From: Dysgonomonadaceae bacterium PH5-43
GTDB lineage: Bacteria > Bacteroidota > Bacteroidia > Bacteroidales > Azobacteroidaceae
Direction of reading: 5' to 3'
NCBI GenBank assembly: GCA_029916745.1
Contig: JARXWK010000002.1
Span: 62,001 to 126,000 of the forward strand
Length of the DNA stretch: 64,000 nt
Shown here: positions 7,844-18,530 of the stretch, piece by piece
Position numbering within the stretch: position 1 is the first letter of the stretch
Layout: every line of letters begins with the position of its first letter
Program-made: the position numbers and the translations under genes
Notes under the pieces: model-generated
Database searches by the model: none
Told to the model about the DNA's origin: nothing
What the model saw: the letters and a program-made list of their open reading frames with translations, nothing else

Positions 7844-10042
7844 ATGAGCAAATTGTTGACAAAGGAAGAGTCTGTTGATTTTATTAAAACTTATAGTCGC
7901 TTATTAAGAAGTGTTGGTGATATTGCTCTTCCTGGTGATAAAGATAAAATAAAAGAATACATAGAAAAAGCTGTAGCTAAGAATGGCTATGGGGAAGATG
8001 TTTATGGCTTTAATATTCTTCTTCGTAATATTCATACGGCATTAATAATAACGGAAGAGATAGGACTTAAACGAACTTCTGTTATTGCAGTGTTGTTGTC
8101 TTCGATAGTTATAGAAAAACTATGCACATTAGATGATATTACTAAAGATTTTGGCGCAGATGTATCGAAGATAATTCATGGATTAATGAAGATTCATGAG
8201 CTTTACGAAAAGAATGCGGCAATAGATAATGAAAACTTTAGAACATTACTTCTTTCTTTTGCAGAAGATGTGCGTGTTATATTGATTTTAATTGCAGAAC
8301 GTCTGTATTTAATGCGTAGTGCAAAGCAGATAAAGAACGAAACTTATCGTTTGCAAATAGCCGCCGAAGCATCATATCTTTATGCTCCTCTTTCTCATAA
8401 ATTAGGATTGTATAAAATAAAGTCTGATTTGGAAGACCTATCTCTTAAGTTTAGAGATAGAGAAAGATACCTTTATATAAAAGATAAACTTAGCGAAACT
8501 AAACGTTCGCGAGATGAATATATTGCAGAGTTTATTGCTCCGATAGAGAAGCGACTAAAGGAAATGAACCTTAATTTTGATATAAAGGGTCGAACAAAGT
8601 CGATACATTCTATAAACAATAAACTTATTAAGCAGCAAATAGAGTTTGAAAAAATATACGACTTATTTGCTATCCGTATTATATTAGATACTCCTTTAGA
8701 TAAAGAAAAAGCAGAATGTTGGCAAGTATATTCGGTAGTTACCGATATGTATCAGCCAAATCCTAAGCGAATGAAAGATTGGCTTTCGGTGCCAAAGAGT
8801 AACGGTTACGAATCGCTCCACACCACAGTTATGGGCTCTGGTGGTCGTTGGGTAGAAGTTCAGATTAGAACTAAACGTATGGACGAGATTGCCGAGAAAG
8901 GTTTAGCTGCTCACTGGAAATATAAAGGTCTGAAAGGAGAAAGTGGGTTCGATAGTTGGTTGAATAATGTTCGTGAAGTGTTGGAGAATAAAGATGAATC
9001 GCCAGCCGAGCTTATCGATAACTTTAAGATGGACCTATATGATGATGAAATCTTTGTGTTTACACCTAAAGGTGATTTGTTCAAACTTCCCCATAATGCT
9101 ACTATCCTCGATTTTGCTTTTGCAATTCATACATCTGTAGGAGCTAAATGCGTATCGGGCAAAGTAAATGGTAAGAATGTATCCATAAAACAGAAGCTAC
9201 AGAGTGGCGACCAAGTAGATATACTTACTTCTCAAAATCAAACACCTAAGCAAGACTGGCTAAACTTTGTTGTTACAAGCAAAGCACGTATTAAGATTAA
9301 GCAATCGCTGAAAGAACAAGATGCTAAACAATCGGAGTTTGCGAAAGAACTTCTTAAACGTCGTTTCAAAAATAGAAAGATAGAAGAAGATGAGGCTACT
9401 CTTATGCGCCTTATAAAAAAGATGGGGTATAAGACTGTTACTAAGTTTTATGCGGATATAGCTAACGACCGTTTAGATGTAAATGCTGTAATAGATCAGT
9501 ATCAAGAAAGAAAAGAACACGAAGCCTTAGAGCATTCTGAAAGGAGTGTGGAAAACTATCAGGCTCGTACTACTCCTGTTGAAGAAATATCGACCAAAGA
9601 AGATGTTTTAGTTATCGATCGTAACCTTACTGGTATAGATTATAAACTTGCTAAATGTTGTAATCCTATATATGGTGATGATATATTTGGTTTTGTGTCT
9701 TCGCAAGGTATTAAGATACACAGAACAAACTGTCCGAATGCTCCTACGCTTTTTAGTAAGTATGGATACAGGGTTGTTAAATCACGATGGGCAGGAAAAT
9801 CGGGCGCAAGCTATCCTGTTGTCTTAAGGGTTGTTGGGCACGACGATATAGGAATTGTAACTAATATTACGTCTATAATATCAAAAGAAAGCGGAATGAT
9901 GTTGCGTTCTATTAATGTTGATTCGCAAGATGGTATCTTTCAGGGTACAATAACAGTGCTGCTAAGCGATACCTCAATGCTTAATAGTCTTATCAAGAAA
10001 ATAAAAGCTATTAAAGGCGTTAAGCAAGCGGAACGGGTTTAA
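7844..10042 (+). CDS. relA: RelA/SpoT-family (p)ppGpp synthetase with degenerate hydrolase domain
   Basis: The 732-aa protein has the long-RSH order: HD-type domain (about 25-180), synthetase (about 215-360), TGS (about 395-460), zinc-finger region (CCNPIYGDDIFGF near 605) and C-terminal ACT domain. The synthetase keeps GRTKS, YDLFAIRI, PKSNGYESLHT and VEVQIRT, so it should make ppGpp. The HD domain has lost its metal site: where hydrolases have HDVVEDT there is SSIVIEKLC, and LADRLHNMR has become IAERLYLMR. The synthetase carries RMKD, the charge type usually seen in bifunctional enzymes. I infer a synthetase-only RelA paralogue, with a SpoT-like hydrolase elsewhere. Confidence 0.9.
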   Translation: MSKLLTKEESVDFIKTYSRLLRSVGDIALPGDKDKIKEYIEKAVAKNGYGEDVYGFNILLRNIHTALIITEEIGLKRTSVIAVLLSSIVIEKLCTLDDITKDFGADVSKIIHGLMKIHELYEKNAAIDNENFRTLLLSFAEDVRVILILIAERLYLMRSAKQIKNETYRLQIAAEASYLYAPLSHKLGLYKIKSDLEDLSLKFRDRERYLYIKDKLSETKRSRDEYIAEFIAPIEKRLKEMNLNFDIKGRTKSIHSINNKLIKQQIEFEKIYDLFAIRIILDTPLDKEKAECWQVYSVVTDMYQPNPKRMKDWLSVPKSNGYESLHTTVMGSGGRWVEVQIRTKRMDEIAEKGLAAHWKYKGLKGESGFDSWLNNVREVLENKDESPAELIDNFKMDLYDDEIFVFTPKGDLFKLPHNATILDFAFAIHTSVGAKCVSGKVNGKNVSIKQKLQSGDQVDILTSQNQTPKQDWLNFVVTSKARIKIKQSLKEQDAKQSEFAKELLKRRFKNRKIEEDEATLMRLIKKMGYKTVTKFYADIANDRLDVNAVIDQYQERKEHEALEHSERSVENYQARTTPVEEISTKEDVLVIDRNLTGIDYKLAKCCNPIYGDDIFGFVSSQGIKIHRTNCPNAPTLFSKYGYRVVKSRWAGKSGASYPVVLRVVGHDDIGIVTNITSIISKESGMMLRSINVDSQDGIFQGTITVLLSDTSMLNSLIKKIKAIKGVKQAERV

Positions 10043-10058
10043 TACAATCTTGAAAAAC

Positions 10059-11273
10059 TCAAAGTGCGCTTTTCAGTTCTTTGAGAATTAAATCTAAATA
10101 ATCAATCAATAGCGTTTCGTGGTTTTTACCTTCAACTTCAACTACTCTGGCTTTGCCGCCTAACTCTTTAATAGAATTGTAAGTGTTGATGCTGTTAGAT
10201 GGAAAAACCCAATCGTCGGCAGTTCCATAGATTAAAACAACGCTATCCTTTGGTGCGAACGAAAAGAAAGAATTTTTATTCAAGATATTAATAAGTTCGG
10301 TATCGCTTCCGTCTATAACTCCTTGTCGGAAATCTTCATTAAATAATAGTTTAGGATTAGTGTTTATATCTAACTCTTCAGTATGGAAATAAGCTAAATC
10401 ATAATTATTTGCCTTTAATAAGGCATTGTCGGATTCCGAAAATACCTTGTCGTAAGCTTTAGAATAGTTGTAATTTGTTTTATACATATTGAAAGTCCAC
10501 AAATAACTACTAATAAAATGCGCATCAAGGGTAATGTCTTGTGCTAAAAACTCTTTCGCAAACGAAACGTTATCGTACGAACCCGAACCTGCTACTGTTT
10601 TGTAGATGTAAAGTCCAGAATTATTTGTGTTCTCTATCTTTTCGTGTAAAGCCAACGAAGCATTACCTCCCTCAGAATATCCGGTTATAAACAAATCATT
10701 GTTGAAAGTTAAGCCTTTAGTGTTGTCGGCATATTCTTCAAAAGCTCTGACCATATCTAAGCCAGCTTGACCTAACGATTCTTTGTGTATGTAAGGGTGA
10801 ATAATGTTGTTGCTTTCTCCATAACCTATATAGTCGGGAAGTAAAACGGCGCAATTATAAGCAGATGCCAAAGCTATGCCTAAAAACAGCTCAATATTAT
10901 AATTTGATATTGAAGATACCGAGATAGACGGAGCTTCTTTTTCGGTTACAGTACCGTGATTATATACAATAGTGGGAAATTCGGGATTAAAACTTTTAGA
11001 TATAATTAAAGCTCCAGAAGCTTTTATCTTCGTTCCCTTAGGATATTCGGTGTAATAACTTACTTTATAGCAATTAACATCACTGTTTACTATGTTCATA
11101 TACTCTTTATATCCGAAGGTTTTGAGTGCCAACTTTATTAACCCTGTTGTCATAGAACCGCTTTCTTCAACTTTGTCTAAATAATCATAAGTGGGAGTTG
11201 GGTTGTAATCGTCGTCTGAACAAGAAACTAATAATAATCCTAACAGAATAAAAAGATAACATTTCTTTAACAT
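10059..11273 (-). CDS. Secreted alpha/beta hydrolase (lipase-like), lipoprotein
   Basis: The 404-aa protein has a lipoprotein signal peptide (LLLVSC, Cys at about 18). The nucleophile elbow is GYSEGG at about 196-201, the acid is probably Asp in GTADDWVFP near 350 and the base His in GKNHETLL near 383. The segment LLPDYIGYGESN is typical of secretory lipases and acyl esterases of the LIP-like group. The substrate is unknown. The gene is convergent with the relA gene, with 16 bp between the two stop codons and no obvious terminator. Confidence 0.8.
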   Translation of the reverse strand: MLKKCYLFILLGLLLVSCSDDDYNPTPTYDYLDKVEESGSMTTGLIKLALKTFGYKEYMNIVNSDVNCYKVSYYTEYPKGTKIKASGALIISKSFNPEFPTIVYNHGTVTEKEAPSISVSSISNYNIELFLGIALASAYNCAVLLPDYIGYGESNNIIHPYIHKESLGQAGLDMVRAFEEYADNTKGLTFNNDLFITGYSEGGNASLALHEKIENTNNSGLYIYKTVAGSGSYDNVSFAKEFLAQDITLDAHFISSYLWTFNMYKTNYNYSKAYDKVFSESDNALLKANNYDLAYFHTEELDINTNPKLLFNEDFRQGVIDGSDTELINILNKNSFFSFAPKDSVVLIYGTADDWVFPSNSINTYNSIKELGGKARVVEVEGKNHETLLIDYLDLILKELKSAL

Positions 11274-11417
11274 TGTGAACTGTTTTAATAATGAGGTGCA
11301 AAGGTATTAAACTTGAAATTAATAAAGAGATAAAAATAAATATTTTTGAGAAAACAATTACCTACTGTTTATCCTAAATGTTTTTCCTAAGATTGGTAAT
11401 ATGTTGATTAAAAAATA

Positions 11418-11449
11418 TTTGCAATTATGCAGACAAAACATTATGTTTG
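11418..11449 (+). promoter_or_regulatory. Promoter of the GH20 hexosaminidase gene
   Basis: A -33 TTTG (11418-11421) and a -7 TATGTTTG (11442-11449) are separated by 20 bp, an excellent match to the Bacteroidota sigma consensus. Transcription would start near 11456, leaving a leader of about 45 nt. Confidence 0.75.
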
Positions 11450-11502
11450 CAGAGCATAATAATATGAAGTACCAATAAAACATATTATTAAACGATTATA
11501 CA

Positions 11503-13782
11503 ATGAAGAACATTTTAGTTTTAGTCTCAACTTTGTTATTATTGATAAGTTGTGAGAAAACAGACACAAACAGAGGAGTAAATATCATTCCTGCTCCAGC
11601 AGAAATATCTATCGGTAGTGAAAGTTTTGTATTAAACGATAAGGTGGTAATAACATTTGCCAAACCAGAATTAGAACTTGCCGCTAAATATTTATCAGAG
11701 TGCTTTGCTAAAGATGCTAACATAACCTTAAGCGTTAAGTCTGATACTGATAGCGATAATGCCATAGTGTTAGATTACGATGAGTCGCTAAATACTTCCG
11801 ATGCTTACTTGTTGAAAGTTGATAAACAGGGAGTAAGCATAACAGGAGCAAATCCTCGTTCGGTTGTATTAGGGATTCAAACTTTAAGACAGATGCTGCC
11901 AGTAGATGCAAACAAAGAAACAACTATTCCTCAAGTATATATTTACGATTATCCCGAGTGGGAGTGGCGTGGTATGCACATCGATATTTCTCGACACTTC
12001 TTTAACAAAGAAGAGGTGTTGGAGTTCTTAGATATAATGGCTTATTATAAATTTAATAAGTTCCATTGGCATTTAACCGACGATCAGGGTTGGCGTATAG
12101 AGATAAAGAAATATCCACTTTTGGTAGAGAAGAGTGCCTGGCGTGAGTTTGATAGCAATGACAAAACTTGTATAAAGAAAGCCGAAAAAGATCATAACAC
12201 CGATTATCTTCTTCCCGAAAATAAGATGAAAGAGGTAGATGGTAAGGTTTTGTATGGAGGATATTTTACACAAGAAGAGATTAAAGAGGTTGTTGCCTAT
12301 GCCACAAAGTTAGGTATCGATGTTATTCCTGAAGTAGATATACCGGGTCATAGTTCTTCGTCGATTGCTGCTTATCCCGAACTGTCTTGTTTCGGAAAAA
12401 CAGGCTGGGGAGAGGTATTTTCAGCACCACTTTGTCCGGGCAAAGATAATACACTCGAAGTTTATAAGAATATATATACCGAATTGTTTGAACTCTTTCC
12501 TTACGAATATGTTCACGTTGGAGCCGATGAGGTGGATATGACCAACTGGACTAAGTGTCCGCATTGTCAGGTTCGAATAAAGAAAGAAAATCTAAAAGAC
12601 GAATACGAACTACATTCTTGGTTTGTGCGCGAAATGGAAAAGTTTTTCAAAGAAAACGGTAAGAAACTTATAGGCTGGGACGAGATAATTGAGGGTGGTT
12701 TGTCGGACGAGGCTACTGTGATGTGGTGGAGAACTTGGTCGCGCAATGCAGTTAAAACCGCAACCGAACAAGGGAATGAGGTTATTCTTACTCCCAATAG
12801 CCATTATTATTTCGACTATCAACAAACGCATAAAACGCTTTCCGATTTGTATGCTTACGAACCTATTCCTGCGAATATGGATACAACCTATAAGCACCTT
12901 ATAAAAGGTATTCAGGCAAACCTTTGGGCGGAAGTAATACCGTCTCGGGAGCGTCAACAGTATATGTATGCTCCTCGTATCTTAGCTTTAAGTGATGTTG
13001 CTTGGAGATATGATAAAAATCGAAACTGGGAAGAGTTTCAGACTCGCTTACTTACGCACTTTCCTCGTTTAGATAAGATGAAAATTAATTATCGCCCGTT
13101 AGATATTCCTAACGTACACGAACGAAATGTATTTATAGGTTCTACTGAAATACAATGGAATAGCCCAGTTAAAGGAGTTGAATTAAGATATACTACTGAT
13201 GGAACAATCCCAGATAAAACTTCTAATTTATATACTAAGCCATTCAGAATAAATGAAACTACAGAGTTTACGATACGAATGTTTCGTCCTGATGGTAGTG
13301 CGGCAGACATCATAAAAACAGTGTACTCAAAAGAAGAATATCTACAATCAGTCGAATTAAAAGAAACAACCGATGGGTTTAACTGTGTGTGGTACGAAGG
13401 GATATTCAACAGTTGTAATAAGATAGAAACTGTGCCAGTAAAAGAAACTTACGTTGTAGAATCTATTTCTGTACCTCAAGGAGTAGGAGGTAAGCAAGGT
13501 TTGGTTTATACTGGATATATAGAAATTCCATCAGACGATATTTATACTTTCCATTTAGGCTCAGACGATGGAAGTGTGCTTTACATTGGAGATGAAATAG
13601 TTGTAGATAATGATGGACCTCATAGTCCGCGAACATTGTCGGCTCAAATAGCTATGGGTAAAGGACTTCACCCTATAAAACTTTATTACTTCGATATGAA
13701 TAACGGAGGATTTATTAGTCTAAAACTATTTAATAGTAAAGGAGAGGAAGTAAGTGTAAAGGGTAAACGGGATTGTGAATGA
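11503..13782 (+). CDS. Family GH20 beta-N-acetylhexosaminidase, lipoprotein, with PA14 domain
   Basis: The 759-aa lipoprotein (lipobox LLISC) has a GH20b N-terminal domain (about 30-145) and a catalytic barrel (about 147-500) with WHLTDDQGWR, the HxxPEVDIPGH-type loop IPEVDIPGHS, and catalytic Asp342-Glu343 in HVGADEVD. It then has a chitobiase C-terminal Ig-like unit (ELRYTTDGTIPD) and a PA14-like beta domain (about 640-755, YTFHLGSDDGSVLYIGD). It would release terminal GlcNAc or GalNAc from host or microbial glycans at the cell surface by substrate-assisted catalysis. It has its own promoter and stands alone, not inside a Sus-type locus. Confidence 0.92.
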   Translation: MKNILVLVSTLLLLISCEKTDTNRGVNIIPAPAEISIGSESFVLNDKVVITFAKPELELAAKYLSECFAKDANITLSVKSDTDSDNAIVLDYDESLNTSDAYLLKVDKQGVSITGANPRSVVLGIQTLRQMLPVDANKETTIPQVYIYDYPEWEWRGMHIDISRHFFNKEEVLEFLDIMAYYKFNKFHWHLTDDQGWRIEIKKYPLLVEKSAWREFDSNDKTCIKKAEKDHNTDYLLPENKMKEVDGKVLYGGYFTQEEIKEVVAYATKLGIDVIPEVDIPGHSSSSIAAYPELSCFGKTGWGEVFSAPLCPGKDNTLEVYKNIYTELFELFPYEYVHVGADEVDMTNWTKCPHCQVRIKKENLKDEYELHSWFVREMEKFFKENGKKLIGWDEIIEGGLSDEATVMWWRTWSRNAVKTATEQGNEVILTPNSHYYFDYQQTHKTLSDLYAYEPIPANMDTTYKHLIKGIQANLWAEVIPSRERQQYMYAPRILALSDVAWRYDKNRNWEEFQTRLLTHFPRLDKMKINYRPLDIPNVHERNVFIGSTEIQWNSPVKGVELRYTTDGTIPDKTSNLYTKPFRINETTEFTIRMFRPDGSAADIIKTVYSKEEYLQSVELKETTDGFNCVWYEGIFNSCNKIETVPVKETYVVESISVPQGVGGKQGLVYTGYIEIPSDDIYTFHLGSDDGSVLYIGDEIVVDNDGPHSPRTLSAQIAMGKGLHPIKLYYFDMNNGGFISLKLFNSKGEEVSVKGKRDCE

Positions 13783-13796
13783 AAGTTAATCGATGC

Positions 13797-13827
13797 TTGA
13801 CAAACGCCTTTTTGTTTTGTACCTTTG
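13797..13827 (+). promoter_or_regulatory. Promoter directly upstream of a terminator hairpin
   Basis: TTG at 13797-13799 and TACCTTTG at 13820-13827 are 20 bp apart, a full consensus match. No gene follows on this strand: the next feature is an intrinsic terminator, so the predicted transcript is only about 50 nt. Confidence 0.5.
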
Positions 13828-13832
13828 TGTAA

Positions 13833-13881
13833 GCAAAAAAACATAAAAGTCGCTAAGAACTATCTCTTAGCGACTTTTTTA
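13833..13881 (+). ncRNA. Candidate short RNA, about 50 nt
   Basis: The span runs from the predicted start a few bases after the -7 element to the end of the T-run of the hairpin at 13845-13880. It has an A-rich 5' part and a strong 14-bp stem. It could be a small regulatory RNA, or the promoter match could be chance and the hairpin simply the terminator of the hexosaminidase gene. Confidence 0.35.
13845..13880 (+). terminator. Intrinsic terminator after the hexosaminidase gene
   Basis: The arms AAAAGTCGCTAAGA (13845-13858) and TCTTAGCGACTTTT (13865-13878) pair perfectly over 14 bp with a 6-nt loop, followed by T residues. The hairpin starts with A residues too, so it may act in both directions between the convergent genes. 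Confidence 0.85.
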
Positions 13882-13962
13882 GTGTTTAGACCCAAAAATA
13901 CAGTGAGTTTTAGTGTAACTTATACCGAGTTTTAGATATAAACACAGTTAGTTTTAAAAAAA

Positions 13963-13994
13963 TTACAGTGAGCTTTTTTCAGAACTCACTGTAA
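13963..13994. repeat. ACAGTGAG inverted repeat between convergent genes
   Basis: TTACAGTGAG (13963-13972) and CTCACTGTAA (13985-13994) form a perfect 10-bp inverted repeat with a 12-nt loop. Related ACAGTGAGTTTT and ACAGTTAGTTTT copies lie at about 13900 and 13942. The same motif builds a terminator hairpin at 41628-41667. Confidence 0.6.
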
Positions 13995-14085
13995 AGTTAT
14001 AAAAGAGTCCCTATTTACCTAAAACATCAAAGTTTGCAATAGAACACAAACGGTTAAAGATGGTGAAATAGGGTTAAAGTTAGTA

Positions 14086-16653
14086 TTAAATATTAATCCA
14101 CTTTACATAAGCAAAGTCCATACGATGAGGAATATCTTTGTTTTCGGGATAAACTCTTAATCCGAACTTGATATTGCCAGCCGCCGAAGCTTTTATGTTT
14201 GTAGAGTAATACACCTTCGAGCCTTCTGTTTTGTCAAGCTTTAAAGGAACTATTTTTAAGTTCTCAGACTGAGAAGCAAGGTCGTTGCGTAACTGAACGG
14301 CTTCTACTCCTAATGCGCCTTGTAGCTCGTGTTTGTCTAAAACAACCGATAGAGAAATGTTTTCTCCTATTTGTATGTTGTGATTTAGTATGTTGTCGCT
14401 ACATTTAACATCAATAACTTCCATTTTATCCCAGTTAGCGGCAACCTCTTCTTTCCAAGCTGCTATCTCTTTTGCTTTAGCAAAACTATTAGAAACCAAA
14501 GTCTTTGAACGATTTTCTAAAACGTTATAGAAACGCTCCACGTAATCGTCGAACATACGTTTAGTTGTATAGTGAGGTGCTATTTGCGCAATAGAATTTT
14601 TAATATATTGCACCCATTCAGGAGAGTATCCTTTACTGTTTTTAGCATAATAAAGAGGAATGACAGAGTTTTCTAACATCGAGTAGATGGTAGCAGCGTC
14701 TAACTGATCTTGATATTCTTGATTATCGTAAGTTCTTTTCTCTGTAAGAGCCCAACCAGCTCCTTCTCTATAGCCTTCGTACCACCAGCCATCAAGAACT
14801 GAGAAGTTAAGAACTCCATTCATTTGTGCTTTTTCTCCCGACGTTCCAGATGCTTCTAACGGACGAGTGGGTGTGTTTAACCATATGTCTACGCCAGATA
14901 TTAAACGTTTTGCTAAACGCATATCGTAGTTTTCAAGGAAGATAATTTTACCTAAAAACTCAGGACGACGAGATATTTCAACAATCTTTTTAATTAATCC
15001 TTGACCTCCACCATCGGCAGGGTGAGCTTTACCTGTAAAGATAAACTGAACAGGACGATCGGGATTGTTTACTATCTTAGATAGTCTTTCTAAATCGGTA
15101 AATAATAAATGTGCTCTTTTATATGTAGCAAATCTACGACCGAAACCGATTAGTAATGCGTTAGGGTTGATTTTGCCTAATAGTTCAACAACTGCTGAAG
15201 GATCGCCTTGATTCTTTAACCAGCTATCTTTGAAAGACAATCTGATGTGTTTAACCATTCTTTCCTTCATAGTCATTCTTACGTCCCAAATTTCTTCATC
15301 ACCAACATTGTATATCTTTTCCCAGATAGCAGCGTTCGATTGGTCTTTGTAGAATTCTTTTCCGAAATGTTTTTCATAAAACTTTCTCCACTCAGAGGCA
15401 GCCCAAGTAGGCATATGAACTCCGTTAGTAACATATCCAACGTGAGATTCTTGAGCAAAATATCCTTTCCATAAAGGAGCAAACATTTGTTTAGAAACTT
15501 CACCGTGTAAGAAAGATACTCCGTTTGCTTCCTGACAAGTATTAAGGGCAAACACACTCATAGAGAATTTTTCGTAACTTCCAGGATTTGTACGTCCCAT
15601 ATCCATAAGTTCTTGCCAAGTAATTCCTAATTTAGCAGGGAAATGGTTCATATATTTCTCGAACAAAGGTTCTTCAAAATAGTCGTGTCCGGCAGGAACA
15701 GGAGTATGGCAAGTGTATAAAGCAGAAGCTCTAACAACTTCTATAGCCTGATCGAAAGTTAATTTGTCGTTAGCAATATAATCAGCTAAGCGTTGAGCAT
15801 TGATAAGAGCAGCGTGTCCTTCATTACAGTGGTAAACTTGTTTTTTAATTCCAAGTTTGTTTAGTAATAAAATACCTCCAACACCTAATAGATATTCTTG
15901 TTTTAGACGATTTTCATTGTCTCCTCCGTATAGTTGAGCGGTAATGCTACGGTCCCATTCAGAGTTTTGATCCATATCAGTATCTAAAAGATAAAGTTTT
16001 ATGCGCCCAACATTAACAGTCCACACATAAGAATATACAGTAAACGAGCTGTAAGGAACTTCTAAAATCAGAGGTTTGCCATCTTCGTCCATAACTTGCG
16101 TTAAAGGAAGCTGAGTAAAATCTTGAGGTTCGTAGTTCGCTATTTGTTGTCCGTCCATAGAAAGGGCTTGAGAGAAGTATCCGTAACGATACAAGAAGCC
16201 AACCGCCGTAAGGTCGGCATTAATATCGCTCGCTTCTTTAATGTAGTCGCCAGCTAAAACCCCCAAACCACCAGAGTATATTTTTAATATATTTGCTAAA
16301 CCATACTCCATACTAAAGTATGCAATACTTGGTATAGATTGGTTTTTAGGTTCGTTCATATAGTCGGTGAACTTTTTATATACAGAATTAATTCTGTTCA
16401 TTAATTCTTTATCTTTAGTCATCTCTTCTAAACGAGCAAACGAAAGACTGTGTAAAAGCAGCACAGGGTTTCCTTCGGTGCGTTCCCATAAGTCGCTATC
16501 TATAGAAGCAAATAATTCTTTAGCTTCATAGTTCCATATCCACCATAAGTTGTGAGCCATTTCGTCGAGAACTTTAAGTTCTTCAGGCATTTTAGAATAA
16601 ATAATGCTTTCTCTCCAAATAGGATCGTTGCCGTTGCTTGTTTTAATCTTCAT
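14086..16653 (-). CDS. glgP: Alpha-glucan (glycogen) phosphorylase, GT35
   Basis: The 855-aa enzyme has the N-terminal DUF3417 domain (about 12-110, [13 protein letters not shown]) and the GT35 phosphorylase body. Conserved blocks include [42 protein letters not shown] and the pyridoxal-phosphate site region [16 protein letters not shown], where the Lys of GEKAQMNG is the likely cofactor lysine. This is the short bacterial/archaeal MalP-like type, which releases glucose 1-phosphate from glycogen or maltodextrin. It begins 4 bp after the stop of the glycogen synthase gene, so synthesis and breakdown enzymes are cotranscribed. Confidence 0.92.
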   Translation of the reverse strand: MKIKTSNGNDPIWRESIIYSKMPEELKVLDEMAHNLWWIWNYEAKELFASIDSDLWERTEGNPVLLLHSLSFARLEEMTKDKELMNRINSVYKKFTDYMNEPKNQSIPSIAYFSMEYGLANILKIYSGGLGVLAGDYIKEASDINADLTAVGFLYRYGYFSQALSMDGQQIANYEPQDFTQLPLTQVMDEDGKPLILEVPYSSFTVYSYVWTVNVGRIKLYLLDTDMDQNSEWDRSITAQLYGGDNENRLKQEYLLGVGGILLLNKLGIKKQVYHCNEGHAALINAQRLADYIANDKLTFDQAIEVVRASALYTCHTPVPAGHDYFEEPLFEKYMNHFPAKLGITWQELMDMGRTNPGSYEKFSMSVFALNTCQEANGVSFLHGEVSKQMFAPLWKGYFAQESHVGYVTNGVHMPTWAASEWRKFYEKHFGKEFYKDQSNAAIWEKIYNVGDEEIWDVRMTMKERMVKHIRLSFKDSWLKNQGDPSAVVELLGKINPNALLIGFGRRFATYKRAHLLFTDLERLSKIVNNPDRPVQFIFTGKAHPADGGGQGLIKKIVEISRRPEFLGKIIFLENYDMRLAKRLISGVDIWLNTPTRPLEASGTSGEKAQMNGVLNFSVLDGWWYEGYREGAGWALTEKRTYDNQEYQDQLDAATIYSMLENSVIPLYYAKNSKGYSPEWVQYIKNSIAQIAPHYTTKRMFDDYVERFYNVLENRSKTLVSNSFAKAKEIAAWKEEVAANWDKMEVIDVKCSDNILNHNIQIGENISLSVVLDKHELQGALGVEAVQLRNDLASQSENLKIVPLKLDKTEGSKVYYSTNIKASAAGNIKFGLRVYPENKDIPHRMDFAYVKWINI

Positions 16654-16657
16654 AACT

Positions 16658-18334
16658 TTATTTCTTGTTTTTAGTATGTTTATTTCTTGTTTTTGTATTT
16701 CTAATCGCTATATCAAAAGCTTCAAGGTAGTAGTCGATAAAGTAAGTCCATAATGCTTTTTCAGATAAGTCGAAAGCGGCTTTTCTTATGTTAGCTATCT
16801 CTTCGCTAGACGAATTAGAGCTAAAAGACATTATAACTTCTTTTATCTTTTCTGCTACTTGAAAATAATTATCTTCAGTACGAGTAATTACTTCTACACC
16901 TTTATTTAATGTATCTACACTTTCAGATGCAGTCCACACTCCAAATCCTGCAAGATTTGTTGTTATTGTTGGTATATGAAAAGCAATACTTTCTAAAGGA
17001 GTGTAACCCCAAGGCTCGTAATACGAAGGGAAAATAGTTAAATCAAAACCTATAAGTAAATCGTAATAAGGTAAATTAAATATTCCATCGTTGCCATTAA
17101 GATAAGAAGGAACGAATATTATCTTTACTTTATCGTCGGTGTTATTTGAGAAGTTTAAATAACTAAGATAATTAGATATTTTATCAGAATAAATATCCGT
17201 AAGTTCGTGTGTGAGATAAGAATTAGGAAGAGGATAACTTTCGTTATTGTTAGCTTCTAACCTTTCAATTAAATCTTTTCTTGCACCATTAATCCCTGCA
17301 GGAACCATAATAAGAGCTAAAATATCTTTATCGGGTTTACTTAACCTTACTCTATTTATAGCTTCAACAAAAATGTCTAATCCTTTGTTGCGGTATTCGT
17401 ATCTTCCACTTGTTCCTATTAAAACTGCATCTTCAGATATTTCAGAGCCGGTTAATTGTTTCGCAACCTCTATTATTGCTTTTCGAGCAGTATTTTTCTT
17501 TTTATTATATTGCTTTTCGGCAGGAACGAAGTTGGGCTCGAATCCGTTAGGAGTGATAATGTCTGGCTTTTTATCTAAAAGTTGAGTAGCTTCAACGCCA
17601 GTTATTTCGCTTACAGTAGTAAAGCAGTCGCTGAAGTGAGCGGCAGCTTTTTCTAAATAATGTTTACACTGTACGTTTAGTTCCTGAGCCATTTGGTCTC
17701 CGTTGTAGTTGTGCATCTGACCGTACAAAGGTTTGTCATTGCCCGATATTGAGCGACCTACAGAGGTGGCGTGAGTTGTGAAGATTGTAGATATATAAGG
17801 TAGATTAGTGCGAACGTATAGTACGCCCAAGCCTAACATCCATTCGTTAAATAGAGCAATAACGTTTTTTTCTTCTAACTTTAAGAACGTAGAGATGCTT
17901 TCGATTACCTTTGCCGTAGCATAAGCAAACATACACGATTCGTCGTAATCGCCATAACCAACAGTAGAGTCAATTCCGTAATTCTTCCATAATTGATAAT
18001 AAATATCTCCTTTGATTTCGTAAAACGGAGAGAAGTCTACTAATATAGTTATAGGCTTTCCTGGTATATTCCATCTTCCTACTCTAACTTTTAGGTTTTC
18101 ATTCTCTATGGCGTATTTCTTCCAAGACTTTAGAACTGTTTTATTTTCAATAAAATCAGGATTTTCTTTACCTACCCACAAGTCGGGTCCTATAAATATA
18201 ATTTTATCTTTGAACAGACTTTGTAGTGTTTTCGCCTTGGTTGATAAAACTGTGTAAATACCGCCAACTTTGTTGCAAACCTCCCAGCTTGATTCAAATA
18301 TATAGTCTGGTGTAAGTTTTTTAGAGCTTATCAT
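16658..18334 (-). CDS. Glycogen synthase, GT3-like (eukaryotic-type)
   Basis: The 558-aa glycosyltransferase starts with [22 protein letters not shown], close to the [13 protein letters not shown] signature of animal and yeast glycogen synthases (GT3) and unlike the GT5 GlgA. It has [25 protein letters not shown] and the acceptor-side motif [10 protein letters not shown] with the catalytic Glu pair. GT3 enzymes use UDP-glucose rather than ADP-glucose, so the donor here is inferred to be UDP-glucose. It is the first gene of a two-gene operon with the phosphorylase. Confidence 0.88.
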   Translation of the reverse strand: MISSKKLTPDYIFESSWEVCNKVGGIYTVLSTKAKTLQSLFKDKIIFIGPDLWVGKENPDFIENKTVLKSWKKYAIENENLKVRVGRWNIPGKPITILVDFSPFYEIKGDIYYQLWKNYGIDSTVGYGDYDESCMFAYATAKVIESISTFLKLEEKNVIALFNEWMLGLGVLYVRTNLPYISTIFTTHATSVGRSISGNDKPLYGQMHNYNGDQMAQELNVQCKHYLEKAAAHFSDCFTTVSEITGVEATQLLDKKPDIITPNGFEPNFVPAEKQYNKKKNTARKAIIEVAKQLTGSEISEDAVLIGTSGRYEYRNKGLDIFVEAINRVRLSKPDKDILALIMVPAGINGARKDLIERLEANNNESYPLPNSYLTHELTDIYSDKISNYLSYLNFSNNTDDKVKIIFVPSYLNGNDGIFNLPYYDLLIGFDLTIFPSYYEPWGYTPLESIAFHIPTITTNLAGFGVWTASESVDTLNKGVEVITRTEDNYFQVAEKIKEVIMSFSSNSSSEEIANIRKAAFDLSEKALWTYFIDYYLEAFDIAIRNTKTRNKHTKNKK

Positions 18335-18359
18335 AAAAATGTATTTTCGATTTGAGGTG

Positions 18360-18367
18360 CAAAGATA
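18360..18367 (-). promoter_or_regulatory. Promoter -7 element for the glycogen operon
   Basis: On the minus strand this is TATCTTTG, matching TAnnTTTG, 25 bp before the start codon at 18334. Confidence 0.5.
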
Positions 18368-18530
18368 AGAACAATTTAAGAGGTAATTTAACTTTTTGAT
18401 AAATAATTGAAACGTTTAACTTATTATTGTCTTTATTTTCAATGCTTTGAATGTTTTAGCAAGATAAATAAATGCACACTAATAACCCATAGGACAAATA
18501 AATATGTAATAATTTAATTCAGTCAACAGG

